Of a stretch of 53,788 nt of DNA, positions 9,356-19,073 are shown in pieces. The translations under genes and the position numbers were made by a program. The first letter of the stretch is position 1. Every line of letters begins with the position of its first letter. The notes under the pieces are model-generated. The model was not told where the DNA came from. It did not search any database and saw only the letters and a list, made by a program, of their open reading frames with translations. Source of the stretch: an uncultured Victivallis sp. (GTDB taxonomy: Bacteria; Verrucomicrobiota; Lentisphaeria; Victivallales; Victivallaceae); contig CALXOE010000020.1 of NCBI GenBank assembly GCA_944389935.1, forward strand, positions 1 through 53,788, written 5' to 3'.

Positions 9356-10723
9356 ATGAAGAACATTCTGTGCATCGGAGCCGGCTATGTGGGCGGCCCG
9401 ACCATGGCGGTCATCGCCGACCGCTGTCCCGACTGCAAAGTGACCGTCGTCGACATCAACGCCGACCGGATCGCCGCCTGGAACTCCGGGAATCTGCCGA
9501 TTTATGAACCGGGACTCGAGGAGGTCGTCAGCCGCTGCCGCGGGCGCAATCTCTTCTACTCGACCGACATTCCGCGGGGGATCCGCGAGGCCGACATCAT
9601 CTTCGTCAGCGTGAACACGCCGACCAAGACATTCGGTGCGGGCGCGGGACGCGCGGCGGATCTGCAGTTTCTCGAAAAGACCGCGCGCAGCATCGTCGAA
9701 TATGCCGAAAACGACAAGATCGTCGTCGAGAAAAGCACGCTGCCGGTCCGGACCGCGCAGGCGATGAGCCGGATTCTCCACTCCAACACGAAAAATCTGA
9801 AGTTCCAGATCATCTCGAATCCGGAGTTTCTCGCGGAGGGAACCGCGATCCGGGATCTGGAGAATCCCGACCGCGTGCTCATCGGCGGCATGGAGACGCC
9901 CGAGGGGGAACGCGCAGTCGAGGAGGTCGCCTCCATCTACGCGCACTGGGTCCCGCGCGAGCGGATCATCACGACGAACCTCTGGTCGAGCGAACTTACG
10001 AAACTCGTGTCGAACGCGCTTCTGGCGCAGCGGGTTTCGTCGGTCAACAGCATCTCGGCTCTCTGCGAAAAGACCGAGGCGAACATCGATGAAGTGACTG
10101 CGGCGGCGGGACGCGACAGCCGCATCGGTCCGAAGTTTCTCAAGGCGAGCATCGGCTTCGGCGGCTCGTGCTTCAAGAAAGACATCCTGAATCTCGTCTA
10201 CCTCTGCGGCCACTACGGGCTGCCGGAGGTGGCGGAATACTGGGAACAGGTCGTCAAAATGAACGAGTTCCAGGCGCGCCGTTTCGTCGGGAACATGCTG
10301 GACGCGATGTTCAACACCGTGGCGGACAAGAAGATCGCGATTTTCGGCTTCGCGTTCAAGGCCGATACCGGTGATACGCGCGAATCCCCCGCGCGCGCCG
10401 TCTGTGTGCAGCTGCTCGAAGAGCGGGCGCGGTTGAGCATTCACGACCCGAAAGCGCTCGGCAACGCGAAACTCGATCTCGAGGGTGTCACGGGGGAAAT
10501 TCATTACGTCGAGGACCCCTACGAGGCAGCGAAAGGCGCACATGCGATCGCCGTCATGACCGAGTGGAAATGCTTCCAGGAGCTCGATTACAAACGGATC
10601 TTCGATTCGATGGAGAAACCGGCTTTTATTTTCGACGGACGCAACATCCTCGACCATGCGGCGCTTTACGAGATCGGCTTCAACGTTTACCCGATCGGCA
10701 AGAAGAAGTTGACGCACTTCTGA
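9356..10723 (+). CDS. ugd: UDP-glucose 6-dehydrogenase, animal/plant-like type
   Basis: 455 residues. It oxidises UDP-glucose to UDP-glucuronate with two NAD+. It shows the Rossmann motif [54 protein letters not shown] and the catalytic cysteine in [11 protein letters not shown] (Cys272). [14 protein letters not shown] with the following Cys-Pro/VVDIN region and the length near 455 are much closer in appearance to eukaryotic UGDH than to the shorter E. coli type; this resemblance is from memory and needs an alignment. It is preceded by GAGGTG and placed next to uxs, giving a two-step route to UDP-xylose. Confidence 0.95.
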   Translation: MKNILCIGAGYVGGPTMAVIADRCPDCKVTVVDINADRIAAWNSGNLPIYEPGLEEVVSRCRGRNLFYSTDIPRGIREADIIFVSVNTPTKTFGAGAGRAADLQFLEKTARSIVEYAENDKIVVEKSTLPVRTAQAMSRILHSNTKNLKFQIISNPEFLAEGTAIRDLENPDRVLIGGMETPEGERAVEEVASIYAHWVPRERIITTNLWSSELTKLVSNALLAQRVSSVNSISALCEKTEANIDEVTAAAGRDSRIGPKFLKASIGFGGSCFKKDILNLVYLCGHYGLPEVAEYWEQVVKMNEFQARRFVGNMLDAMFNTVADKKIAIFGFAFKADTGDTRESPARAVCVQLLEERARLSIHDPKALGNAKLDLEGVTGEIHYVEDPYEAAKGAHAIAVMTEWKCFQELDYKRIFDSMEKPAFIFDGRNILDHAALYEIGFNVYPIGKKKLTHF

Positions 10724-10837
10724 GAAAGGAGTCCGAAAAATCGTACTTTTTGATTCGGAAACAGCGGGAAACTCCCGGTTGCGGTGATATAGTAAGAACA
10801 TCACAATCATCGGATCACCACATCGGGAGCATTCATC

Positions 10838-12199
10838 ATGAGATCGATCACGATTCCGGCGGAAACAATTCCGGTCACAGAAGAGGCCGATATCTGCGTC
10901 ATCGGGGGGAGCTGCACGGGGCTGTTCGCCGCCGTCCGCGCGGCGCGCCTCGGAGCAAAGGTCGTCCTCCTCGAAAAACACAACCGTTTCGGCGGAGCTG
11001 CCACGGCGGGACTCGTCTGCATGTGGCACTCGATCTTCGACATCACCGGAGAGAGACAGATCATCGGCGGACTGACGTTCGAGATGATGGAGCGGCTCGA
11101 AAAACGCGGTGCGATCGGCGAATTCCGCAAAGGCGGCCCGCACGTTCCGCGCATTCCATTCAACAGCAATGAATTGACGCTTGAACTCGATGCGCTCGCG
11201 CAGGAGCATCCGCAGATCCGGACCTGTTTCCATACGTTCTATTCGCGCCCGGTCATGAACGGGGACGGGACGATCAGCGCCGTCATCGCGGAAAACAAAT
11301 CCGGGCGATTCGCCGTCGCGGCGAAATTCTTCATCGACGCCTCCGGCGACGGGCTGCTCTGCCGGGCGGCGGGATACCCGATGCGGCGCGCGGGAAATCC
11401 CCAGCCGCCCACGGCGTGCGCGCTCCTGGAGAACTACCGCAAAGCCGGACGCATCGACCTCAAGGAGCTGATCGAGCAGAACCGCTCCCGTTACCCGGAT
11501 CTGCCGTGCGGCTACTCGTGGGGGACCGCCGTTCCGGGCAGCGACGACGTCTACATGCTCTCGGCGACGCGGATTCTGAACTGCGACTGCATGGATGCCG
11601 ACGCGATCACGCAGGCGGAATTCGAGTCGCGCCGCCAGATCCGCGCCCTGACTTCCCTGCTGCGGGAGACCGCGCCGGAGGCGCATATTTCGCTGCAGGG
11701 ACTCCCCTCCGAAATCGGCATCCGCGAGAGCTGCCACATCGTCTCTGCCGGGCCGCTCCGGGGGAAAGAGATGCTCACAGGCACGTGTTACCGCGACACC
11801 ATCGGCGCGGGAACCTATCCGGTCGACATCCACGGCAATGCGGATGATTCGATCTCGTTCCTGCACCTGACCGGGAGCAGGCAGTATTTTCGTTCCCGTA
11901 CGCTCGTCCGGGAGGAACGCTGGCTGCCGGAGGGGGAGTTTCTGCCGTTCTACCGGATTCCGCTCTCGTGCCTCATTCCGGGCGGGGCGAAGAATCTGAT
12001 CGCGGCTGGGAGAATGCTCGACGCCGACGGAGATTCGTTCGGAGCCGTGCGTGTGATGGTCAATCTGAACCAGTGCGGAGAAGCCGCCGGTGTCGCCGCC
12101 TGCTGCGCCCTGAACAGCGGGAAAGCGATCACCGAAATCGACGGCGCCGCGGTCCGGAACGAACTCAACCGCGGCGGCTCCCTGATTCCGGAAGCGTGA
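10838..12199 (+). CDS. FAD-dependent oxidoreductase (FAD_oxidored family)
   Basis: 453 residues with an N-terminal dinucleotide-binding fold (ADICVIGGSCTGLFAAVRAARLG, then VVLLEKHNRFGGAATAG). FIDASGDGLLCR and a C-terminal GGAKNLIAAGRMLDADGDS, followed by VMVNLNQCGEAAGVAA, match the PF12831-type flavoproteins that are abundant in Planctomycetes and Lentisphaerae. The GxGxxG motif is unusual (GGSCTG). No signal peptide is seen, so it is predicted cytoplasmic. The substrate is unknown; relatives often lie in sugar-catabolic loci, but here it stands alone between ugd and alaS. Confidence 0.8.
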   Translation: MRSITIPAETIPVTEEADICVIGGSCTGLFAAVRAARLGAKVVLLEKHNRFGGAATAGLVCMWHSIFDITGERQIIGGLTFEMMERLEKRGAIGEFRKGGPHVPRIPFNSNELTLELDALAQEHPQIRTCFHTFYSRPVMNGDGTISAVIAENKSGRFAVAAKFFIDASGDGLLCRAAGYPMRRAGNPQPPTACALLENYRKAGRIDLKELIEQNRSRYPDLPCGYSWGTAVPGSDDVYMLSATRILNCDCMDADAITQAEFESRRQIRALTSLLRETAPEAHISLQGLPSEIGIRESCHIVSAGPLRGKEMLTGTCYRDTIGAGTYPVDIHGNADDSISFLHLTGSRQYFRSRTLVREERWLPEGEFLPFYRIPLSCLIPGGAKNLIAAGRMLDADGDSFGAVRVMVNLNQCGEAAGVAACCALNSGKAITEIDGAAVRNELNRGGSLIPEA

Positions 12200-12236
12200 A
12201 ACCGGCCCGCTGATTCATAAAATCTCAAACCGGCAC

Positions 12237-12264
12237 TTGAAAATACAGACAAATCCGGTAAATT
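12237..12264 (+). promoter_or_regulatory. Candidate promoter for alaS operon
   Basis: TTGAAA (12237-12242), a 16-bp spacer and TAAATT (12259-12264), in an AT-rich gap about 55 bp upstream of the alaS start. Confidence 0.5.
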
Positions 12265-12318
12265 ATAAAAATCAACATAAAAACAGACAACTTTAGAATA
12301 GACAATTCCGGAAACATC

Positions 12319-14097
12319 ATGAAAGCAGCAGAAATCCGCCGCAAATACATCGATTTTTTCAAAAAGCGCAACCATGTCGAGATCAAGAGCGCGCCTCTGA
12401 TCCCCGAAAACGACCCGACCTGCCTCTTCACAACGGCGGGGATGCACCCGCTCGTTCCCTATCTGCTCGGAGCGAAGCATCCGGCGGGGAAACGGCTGAC
12501 CGACTATCAGAAGTGCATCCGCACCGGCGACATCGACGAAGTCGGAGACGCGGTGCACCTCACATTTTTTGAAATGCTCGGGAACTGGTCGCTCGGAGAT
12601 TATTTCAAGAAAGAGATGATCGGCATGAGCTTTGAATTTCTGACCGGGAAAGAGAATCTGAACATTCCGGTCGACATGCTCGCCGTGACCGTGTTCGCGG
12701 GAGACGGCGACTGCCCGTTCGACGAAGAGGCTTTCAACGAGTGGCGCTCGCACGGCATTCCGGAAGAGCGGATCGCGAAACTCGGCAAAAAAGACAACTG
12801 GTGGGGTCCGGCCGGAACCACCGGTCCGTGCGGCCCCGATACCGAGATGTTCTACTGGACCGGCCCGCTGCCCGCGCCGCAGGTGTTCGACCCGGCCGAC
12901 AAGCGGTGGGTCGAGATCTGGAATGACGTGTTCATGCAGTACAACAAAACCGCCGACGGCAAGTTTGAACCGCTCGCGCAGCGGAACGTCGACACCGGCA
13001 TGGGTCTCGAGCGCGTGACCGCGATTCTGCAGGGCAAGACGAGCTGTTATGAGACCGAGATCTTCGCACCGATCTTTGCGAAACTCGACGAGATCCGCGG
13101 CATCACCGTCGCGCCGGAAGTCCGCACAAGTTCGGAACGGATCATCGCGGACCACCTGCGCGCCGCGACGTTCATCCTCGCGGACGGAATCACGCCCGGC
13201 AAGGTCGATCAGCCCTACGTGCTGCGGCGGCTGATCCGGCGGGCGATCCGCGAGGGGCGCAAACTCGGGATCACCGAGCCGTTCACCGCGAAGATCGCCG
13301 ACGCGGTCATCGCGGAATTCGGCGACGTCTACCCGGAACTGCGTGAGAAAGCCGACATCATCCGCGAGGAACTGACCCGCGAGGAGAAGCAGTTCGCCGT
13401 GACGCTGGAAAAAGGGACGCACGAGTTCCAGAAACTCATCGACCGCGTTCCCGCGCATATCGAGAAGAAGATCATCTCCGGCAAAAATGCGTTCAATCTC
13501 TATGAGACCTACGGCTTCCCGATTGAACTGACCGAAGAGATGGCCCGGGAAAAGGGATTTCAGGTCGACCGCGCCGGCTACGACGCCGCATTCGCGAAAC
13601 ATCAGGAGATGAGCCGTGCGGGCGCCGAGCAGAAGTTCAAGGGCGGCCTCGCCGACAGCTCCGAGGCGACTGCGGCGCTGCACAGCGCGACCCACCTGCT
13701 GCAGGCGGCGTTGCGCAAGGTGCTCGGCACGCACGTCGAACAGCGCGGATCGAACATCACGGCCGAGCGGCTTCGCTTCGACTTCTCGCATGAGGAGAAG
13801 CTTACGCCGGAACAGCTCAAGCAGGTTGAAGATCTCGTGAACGACGCGATCCGGCGCGACCTGCCGATCATCTGCGAGGAGATGGATCTCGAAACCGCGA
13901 AGAAATCCGGCGCAATGGGTCTCTTCGAGAACAAGTACGACGCGAAAGTGAAAGTCTACACGATGGGCGACGTCAGCAAGGAGATCTGCGGCGGGCCGCA
14001 TGCAAAACGCACCGGCGAACTCGGAGTGTTCAAGATCAAGAAAGAGGAGAGCTCCAGCCGCGGCGTGCGCCGCATCAAGGCAGTGCTCGAACGCTAA
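12319..14097 (+). CDS. alaS: Alanine--tRNA ligase, short form lacking the C-terminal C-Ala domain
   Basis: 592 residues; typical bacterial AlaRS is about 870. The class II catalytic core is intact (LFTTAGMHPLVPYL, FFEMLGNWSLGDYFK, TGPCGPDTEM, DTGMGLERV). An editing/SAD domain is present with all four zinc ligands: H455 and H459 (HSATH) and C557 and H561 (CGGPH). The protein ends about 30 residues after this domain, so the coiled coil and C-Ala domain are absent. The start ATG is preceded only by AATTCCGGAAACATC. The next gene begins 21 bp downstream with no frameshifted C-Ala remnant in between, so this is a natural short form, similar to those known in a few other lineages. Confidence 0.95.
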   Translation: MKAAEIRRKYIDFFKKRNHVEIKSAPLIPENDPTCLFTTAGMHPLVPYLLGAKHPAGKRLTDYQKCIRTGDIDEVGDAVHLTFFEMLGNWSLGDYFKKEMIGMSFEFLTGKENLNIPVDMLAVTVFAGDGDCPFDEEAFNEWRSHGIPEERIAKLGKKDNWWGPAGTTGPCGPDTEMFYWTGPLPAPQVFDPADKRWVEIWNDVFMQYNKTADGKFEPLAQRNVDTGMGLERVTAILQGKTSCYETEIFAPIFAKLDEIRGITVAPEVRTSSERIIADHLRAATFILADGITPGKVDQPYVLRRLIRRAIREGRKLGITEPFTAKIADAVIAEFGDVYPELREKADIIREELTREEKQFAVTLEKGTHEFQKLIDRVPAHIEKKIISGKNAFNLYETYGFPIELTEEMAREKGFQVDRAGYDAAFAKHQEMSRAGAEQKFKGGLADSSEATAALHSATHLLQAALRKVLGTHVEQRGSNITAERLRFDFSHEEKLTPEQLKQVEDLVNDAIRRDLPIICEEMDLETAKKSGAMGLFENKYDAKVKVYTMGDVSKEICGGPHAKRTGELGVFKIKKEESSSRGVRRIKAVLER

Positions 14098-14118
14098 CGA
14101 ATCGGAAAGGAACGACAA

Positions 14119-14625
14119 ATGAAAGAATCCGATTTGCTGATTTCTCATCGGGACGATGTCTATTTCATCAAGGTCTCGGGGCGGGCGAATTTTGAATACG
14201 CGGTTCCGCTGCGGGAACTGGCCCGGACGCTGGAGGATTTCCGCTGCGTCCGGATGGATATGAGCGAATGCCTTGCGATGGACAGCACATTCATGGGAGT
14301 GCTGTCGATGATCGGGCTCAAGGCGAAGCGTTCGGGAGCTCAGGTCGAACTTGTGAACGCCTCGGAGTTCCTGACCAAACTTCTGCGCGACCTCGGGGTG
14401 ACGAAGCTCTTCACATTCGTGACGGAGACGGAGGGAACCGCCCCAGAATACGATTCGGCCGCGAAAAAAGCCGATCTGCTGACCACCGCCGAAACCGTCA
14501 CAGAAGCGCACGAATCGCTCATCGAGGCGGATAAATCGAATGCTCAGAAGTTCGATCAGGTCATCGCTTTCTCGAAACAGGATGTGGAACGGCTGAAAAA
14601 AGAGCGCGAAAATTCCCAGAAGTAA
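14119..14625 (+). CDS. STAS-domain protein (anti-sigma-factor-antagonist-like)
   Basis: 168 residues. Residues about 5-100 form a STAS domain with the DSTFMGVLSMIG motif containing the serine that is the phosphorylation site in SpoIIAA/RsbV relatives, followed by LRDLGVTKLFTFV. The remaining 65 residues are charged and helical (AHESLIEADKSNAQKF to the end), an addition not found in minimal antagonists. It may act in a partner-switching pathway controlling a sigma factor or another target, but no RsbW-type kinase or PP2C phosphatase is visible nearby. It overlaps the next gene by one base. Confidence 0.8.
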   Translation: MKESDLLISHRDDVYFIKVSGRANFEYAVPLRELARTLEDFRCVRMDMSECLAMDSTFMGVLSMIGLKAKRSGAQVELVNASEFLTKLLRDLGVTKLFTFVTETEGTAPEYDSAAKKADLLTTAETVTEAHESLIEADKSNAQKFDQVIAFSKQDVERLKKERENSQK

Positions 14626-15218
14626 TGGAGTCGAACTCACTGCGCCGGGAAATCCGAAAACGGACGGCCATGCTCTTTCTGGGTGCGGTCGGTTCGGTTA
14701 TCGTAAGTGCGCTCGTTTCGCTGCTGGTGATCGTCGTGATCATCTTCTGCGCCGGCAGTGGATCCCGCAGATTTTTTTTCGATGCGGGCAGCCAACAGCT
14801 GCTCGGAAGTGGCCTGATCGTTCTGGCCGGAATCTTCCTTTGCTACGGAATAGGGAATTACAAAAAGTTCTTCCTCAGGAATGGGGATGACGACGGTCTC
14901 TTCTTTGAACGAGGCGAACCGGGCGCCAGTCCCGATGAAGATCAGCGGTGGCGGGTTGTGATGTTTGCACCCTATATGTTTTTTCTCGGGCTGCGGCTCT
15001 GCGGTCAGGGATTGATTCTGCTTTTTACGCCGGTCGACGAATCGGAACGGCTGCTCCGGACACTCGGAAACCTGGGGCGAACAGATGTGGAAACCCTCGC
15101 GGAACAAAGCGGCATTTCCCGGAGACGGGTTCTGTCACTGCTCACCGTGCTCGACGCGACGATCCCTACGAAGAACCGCGAAGTCGCGCTGACCTCGGCA
15201 TGGTCAAAGCTGCTCTGA
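14625..15218 (+). CDS. Membrane protein with C-terminal winged-helix-like segment, unknown function
   Basis: 197 residues, start overlapping the stop of the STAS gene (TAATG). Three hydrophobic segments are visible: about 15-43 (VGSVIVSALVSLLVIVVIIF), 59-75 and 113-133 (PYMFFLGLRLCGQGLILLF). The last 60 residues contain LGRTDVETLAEQSGISRRRV, which looks like a helix-turn-helix. I do not recognise the family. Coupling to the STAS protein suggests a joint role, perhaps as a membrane partner, but this is inference. Confidence 0.6.
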   Translation: MESNSLRREIRKRTAMLFLGAVGSVIVSALVSLLVIVVIIFCAGSGSRRFFFDAGSQQLLGSGLIVLAGIFLCYGIGNYKKFFLRNGDDDGLFFERGEPGASPDEDQRWRVVMFAPYMFFLGLRLCGQGLILLFTPVDESERLLRTLGNLGRTDVETLAEQSGISRRRVLSLLTVLDATIPTKNREVALTSAWSKLL

Positions 15219-15333
15219 GGAATACTCATAGTCGATGAGTTCCCCTGCGAACCCGGCGTCCGGGCGGCGGCGCGGCCGTCAAGCACGGAACAGAACTCAC
15301 TGCGATCTGTGATTGCGCCCCGATTCCCCCGCT

Positions 15334-16251
15334 TCACCAGAGACTCGAACCGACGGAGTCCACCGTCAGCAGGAACAGCGCAGCAAGCACAGAAAACAGT
15401 GTAAAAAAGAGTGTTATCGGTGTGGAGAAGTTCGGAGTCCGTTTTCTCCGGAAAAACCGTACGCACCAGCATCCCGCCGCCACAACTCCGTAAGGGAGGA
15501 CGAACAGCATCATCATGCGACTATAGAGGAGCTCGGGATAAAAACCGTTCAACAGAAAAAATCCGCCGAAAATCACCACCGCCGCCGCACAGAAACAACC
15601 ACTGAACATGATCCGTGCCCGCATGCTATCCGCCGGGTCTCCCCTCCCCCGGGCCAGTCCGATCACGGCTGTTCCCGCGAGCACGGCCAGCAGGAGGAGA
15701 GCCGCCGTTCCGAGCCACGGATGAACCGGAAACGCTTTCGCCACCCAGAGGCGGAAATCCTGCATCTCATTCTGTTCCCGGACCGTGATCGTCTCAGAGA
15801 AGAGTTGCGCAGTCTCCCCGGAATCGGGTGCGGGCCCCCATACGGAGAGTTGAAGATCGGCAAACGGTGTTCCGCCCATCGACCTGATCCGGGTTCGAAC
15901 GAACTTCGCGATTTCGCGGCATTGTGATTCCGTAACCGGATCGGAGCAGACGACTTTCACGGGGATGGTTTTCAGATCGATTCTGGATAACGCCTGTCCG
16001 GGATCCGCGATCTCCCGGATGGCGGGAAAGGCCGAAACGAGCGTGGGCTCTTCCTGCAGGAGGAGTTCGGCATAAGACTGCGTTTCATCGTACAGATTTT
16101 TGGAAAAGGCCGCATTGAGCAGCAGCAGACGGCCGCCCAGCGCCACGAGCAGCAGAAACCAGATGCCGAATGCGGCGAGATCGCGCCAGGTCAAAGTGTT
16201 CCAGAAAGCGAAGAGCGACGCGAGGACATATCCGATGCCGATCAAAATCAC
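15334..16251 (-). CDS. Polytopic membrane protein, unknown
   Basis: 305 residues from a GTG at 16251-16249 that overlaps the stop of the restriction-modification gene (GTGA). A longer in-frame extension inside that gene is rejected. Two N-terminal membrane segments (GIGYVLASLFAF, FGIWFLLLVALGG) are followed by about 110 soluble residues and four more segments (TAALLLLAVLAGTAVIGL, MFSGCFCAAAVVIFGGFFLL, MMMLFVLPYGVVAAG, FFTLFSVLAALFLL). No family is recognised. The start codon overlap makes co-translation with the restriction enzyme likely, which raises the possibility of an accessory role, but no defence-related motif is visible. Confidence 0.6.
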   Translation of the reverse strand: MILIGIGYVLASLFAFWNTLTWRDLAAFGIWFLLLVALGGRLLLLNAAFSKNLYDETQSYAELLLQEEPTLVSAFPAIREIADPGQALSRIDLKTIPVKVVCSDPVTESQCREIAKFVRTRIRSMGGTPFADLQLSVWGPAPDSGETAQLFSETITVREQNEMQDFRLWVAKAFPVHPWLGTAALLLLAVLAGTAVIGLARGRGDPADSMRARIMFSGCFCAAAVVIFGGFFLLNGFYPELLYSRMMMLFVLPYGVVAAGCWCVRFFRRKRTPNFSTPITLFFTLFSVLAALFLLTVDSVGSSLW

Positions 16252-19025
16252 GCAGATGCGGTCAACTCCTGATAACGCCTCATCAATTTCGCAACGATCT
16301 CCGGCTCGGTCGCGTTTGGCGGGAAGCCGTAGAGTCTCATCACCGCCTTGTCGTTCTCCTGATGCGCCTTGCGCAGTTCCGGCGGCATGGTTGTCTGGTC
16401 GTAAAGATCGGCAAGCGTACAGTCGGGAAACAGTGCCCGGGCATCGAGAATCGCCTGAGCCAGCACACCGATTTTTTCTTTGTCTCCAGCGGAAGCCTCC
16501 GGCCACGGGAAATTGTTATACACAATGTCCTTAGAGTAACGATAGCGCGTCTCCAACCTTCCGCAGACGGCACGCATCCACGCCATGTGAACCAGGCTGG
16601 TCAGAATCCCGAAATGATACCGCGTGGCATCGGGGACCAATTTAACCAGATTGCTGCAAAGAGTATCCGGTGACATGAATCCCATCGGTACATAATAACG
16701 CCTCTCCGAGGAAACTTCCGGTATCAGGATATAATTCCCGTCCGGCATGTTTTCGACATGAAAACGAGTCGGTCTGTCTGCAAGTTTTCTGGTTCCGGGG
16801 CTCTTGCTGGCTAACCGGAATAACCGAACGGCTTCGACCCGCGCCAGACATTCCGGCATATCGTGCAACTCACGGGGGGAACACTCTCCCAGCCACAAAC
16901 AATACCGCGATCGACGGTTGATGAACTCTTCGGACCCAAACCACGGTCTGAAAAATTTTGCCGCCGCCGGCTCCTTTTTCACGAAAGCTTCTTTCTCCGC
17001 TTCGGTAAAGAGGTAATTGCCGCCATCGATCGGTTTATTTCCGATTCCGATCTCCGGTACATCACAAAGCGGTATGCTCCGGCTTGGAATAAAAACATCG
17101 GGTGCATCAACAAGATACGCATTGATGGAGGAACAACGCATTCCCTCCGGACCGATTGCGCTGTCGAAAATCCGTTTCGGAGCGGGATTTTCCGCCACGC
17201 TGAATCCGACGATCACGCAATGCACATGGGCCTTTATACTCGCTTCGCTGTCCCAGCGGAACGTACGATGAGCAAAATCAATATGTACATGAAAATGTTC
17301 AAAAAGCGGTTTCCACAACAACGCCACCTGCTCCCCCTGCGTGATGGAGTTGGTGGAAACCAGCGCGGCACGGATCGCGTTTTCTCTCATCATTTCCACT
17401 GCTTTTCTGTACCAGCAGCAGACATAATCCAGATTTCCGGCGCTCGGGGTATCGGCAAAAATCTGCTGCAGATCGGCCTTCTGCTCCGCACTCATGATCC
17501 TTGCGCCCACAAACGGCGGATTTCCCATGATGTAATTGAGCCGATTTTGCGGGACCACGCTCTCCCACTCCATCTGCAGCGCGTTTCCCTCCACAATATT
17601 GACATAGGATTTGAGGGGCAGAAAGTCGAGTTCGGAATGAACGATCTCCTCCGTAGCTTTCATCATCTGGCTTTCGGCGATCCAGAGCGCGGTCTTGGCA
17701 ACCGAAACCGCAAAATCATTGATCTCGATCCCGAAAAACTGCTGAATCGAAACCCGAATGGGATTGACTGTCAACCACGCATGACCATCCTTGTTCAGCA
17801 ACTCAAGAACTTCGTTTTCCAACTGCCGAAGCGAGAGATAGGTCTCCGTGAGAAAATTGCCGGAACCGCAGGCCGGATCCAGAAAAGTCAGAGAAGAAAG
17901 TTTTTCCTGAAAAGCAAGCAGCCTCCGGTTACGTGTTCCGAGCACCTTCAAGCTGCGAATCTCAGCAAATTCGTTCTTCAAGTCGTTCAGAAACAGGGGG
18001 TCGATCACTTTGTGGATATTCTCAATACTCGTATAGTGCATACCTCCGGAACGGCGGGTGTCCGGATTCAGGGTACTTTCGAAAAGCGCCCCGAAAATCG
18101 TGGGGGAAATGTCGCTCCAGTCAAAATCATCGCTCGCTTTCATCAGCAGCAGATTCTTCACTGTTTCATCCAGCTGCGGAATCTCAATCGCCTCGTCGGC
18201 AAAAAGCCCGCCGTTGACGTAAGGAAATGCCGCAAGTTCGTCCTCCAGATAGGGGTCACGTTCCCCGGGTTCGGTATCCAGCACTTGGAAAAGATCAATC
18301 AACGCCCGGCGTAAAAACCGCGGTTCAAATTGCGCCAGATAATCATGAAACTGATTGCGGCGCGCAAAAATTCCGGCATCCTCCGCATAAAGACAGAACA
18401 CCAACCGGACACAAAGTTTATTCAGGGATTTCAAAGAGGATTCCGCCGCCGGATCGTTGTAATGCTTGAGAATTTCGTCGTACAACCGGCCGACAATTTC
18501 ACCGGCCTGAATGGAAAGCTCCATTTCGCGCTTCAGATGAGCATTGGTTTCCTGCGTCAGGAAAGAGAGGCGGTGATATTCTTTCGGCAGATCAGCAAGC
18601 CGGATGATCTCCGGATCGATATGCGGGCGCTCCATATCATGGACATGAAACTCCTGAAAATTGCAGACCACGATCCAGCGCGGTCGTCTGGAATATTCCA
18701 ACTCATCGGCATATCGTTTCGCCTGACGAAACGGAGTCAATTCCTGTCCATCGGATTGCTTCGCCGGTTTGAGAAGATCGACATTCCTGCCTTTCTGTTC
18801 AATCATGACTCGAGTTTCCGGAATGTATGCATCAATAAAACTCGTATGTTCGAGTTGGACCTGATTTTCAAAAAAAATGAATTTTTCTGGTTCAGAAACC
18901 CCGAATACATTCCGGAGCAAAGCCAGCCAAAAAGGTTGGCTTTCCCCTTTTTCATAGCCTCTTTCCCGCCAATCAGCGGCAAATTTTGCGGCAGCGGTTC
19001 GCTGTTCCACTCCAGTCATAAACAA
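16248..19025 (-). CDS. Type IIL (MmeI-like) restriction endonuclease and DNA adenine methyltransferase in one chain
   Basis: 925 residues. The N-terminal nuclease motif is D65-X10-E76-X-K78 (FIDAYIP ... MIEQKG), the PD-(D/E)XK pattern of MmeI. A helical spacer follows, then a gamma-class N6-adenine methyltransferase with motif I DPACGSGNFL (D383) and motif IV NPPF (N502), and a C-terminal target-recognition region ending QELTASA. MmeI-type enzymes methylate one strand for protection and cut at a fixed distance, all from one polypeptide. Codon use and GC are lower than in the flanking operons, suggesting acquisition. It is preceded by AAGGAA, a perfect 14-bp palindrome and a promoter. The recognition sequence cannot be read from the protein by eye. 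Confidence 0.9.
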   Translation of the reverse strand: MFMTGVEQRTAAAKFAADWRERGYEKGESQPFWLALLRNVFGVSEPEKFIFFENQVQLEHTSFIDAYIPETRVMIEQKGRNVDLLKPAKQSDGQELTPFRQAKRYADELEYSRRPRWIVVCNFQEFHVHDMERPHIDPEIIRLADLPKEYHRLSFLTQETNAHLKREMELSIQAGEIVGRLYDEILKHYNDPAAESSLKSLNKLCVRLVFCLYAEDAGIFARRNQFHDYLAQFEPRFLRRALIDLFQVLDTEPGERDPYLEDELAAFPYVNGGLFADEAIEIPQLDETVKNLLLMKASDDFDWSDISPTIFGALFESTLNPDTRRSGGMHYTSIENIHKVIDPLFLNDLKNEFAEIRSLKVLGTRNRRLLAFQEKLSSLTFLDPACGSGNFLTETYLSLRQLENEVLELLNKDGHAWLTVNPIRVSIQQFFGIEINDFAVSVAKTALWIAESQMMKATEEIVHSELDFLPLKSYVNIVEGNALQMEWESVVPQNRLNYIMGNPPFVGARIMSAEQKADLQQIFADTPSAGNLDYVCCWYRKAVEMMRENAIRAALVSTNSITQGEQVALLWKPLFEHFHVHIDFAHRTFRWDSEASIKAHVHCVIVGFSVAENPAPKRIFDSAIGPEGMRCSSINAYLVDAPDVFIPSRSIPLCDVPEIGIGNKPIDGGNYLFTEAEKEAFVKKEPAAAKFFRPWFGSEEFINRRSRYCLWLGECSPRELHDMPECLARVEAVRLFRLASKSPGTRKLADRPTRFHVENMPDGNYILIPEVSSERRYYVPMGFMSPDTLCSNLVKLVPDATRYHFGILTSLVHMAWMRAVCGRLETRYRYSKDIVYNNFPWPEASAGDKEKIGVLAQAILDARALFPDCTLADLYDQTTMPPELRKAHQENDKAVMRLYGFPPNATEPEIVAKLMRRYQELTASA

Positions 19026-19034
19026 ATTCCTTAA

Positions 19035-19048
19035 AAACGTCGACGTTT
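19035..19048. promoter_or_regulatory. Perfect 14-bp palindrome in the leader of the restriction-modification gene
   Basis: AAACGTCGACGTTT lies between the predicted promoter and the Shine-Dalgarno of the MmeI-like gene. Position and symmetry suit an operator for self-limiting expression of a restriction enzyme. No separate controller gene is visible. Confidence 0.5.
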
Positions 19049-19073
19049 ATTCAAAAAGCTGATTTTTTTCGAT

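Noticed and set aside
9263..11866. 867-codon minus-strand frame opposite ugd and the FAD oxidoreductase
   Set aside because: Antisense shadow caused by high GC; both plus-strand genes carry clear catalytic motifs.
11950..14640. 896-codon minus-strand frame opposite alaS
   Set aside because: Shadow; alaS motifs and zinc ligands are on the plus strand.
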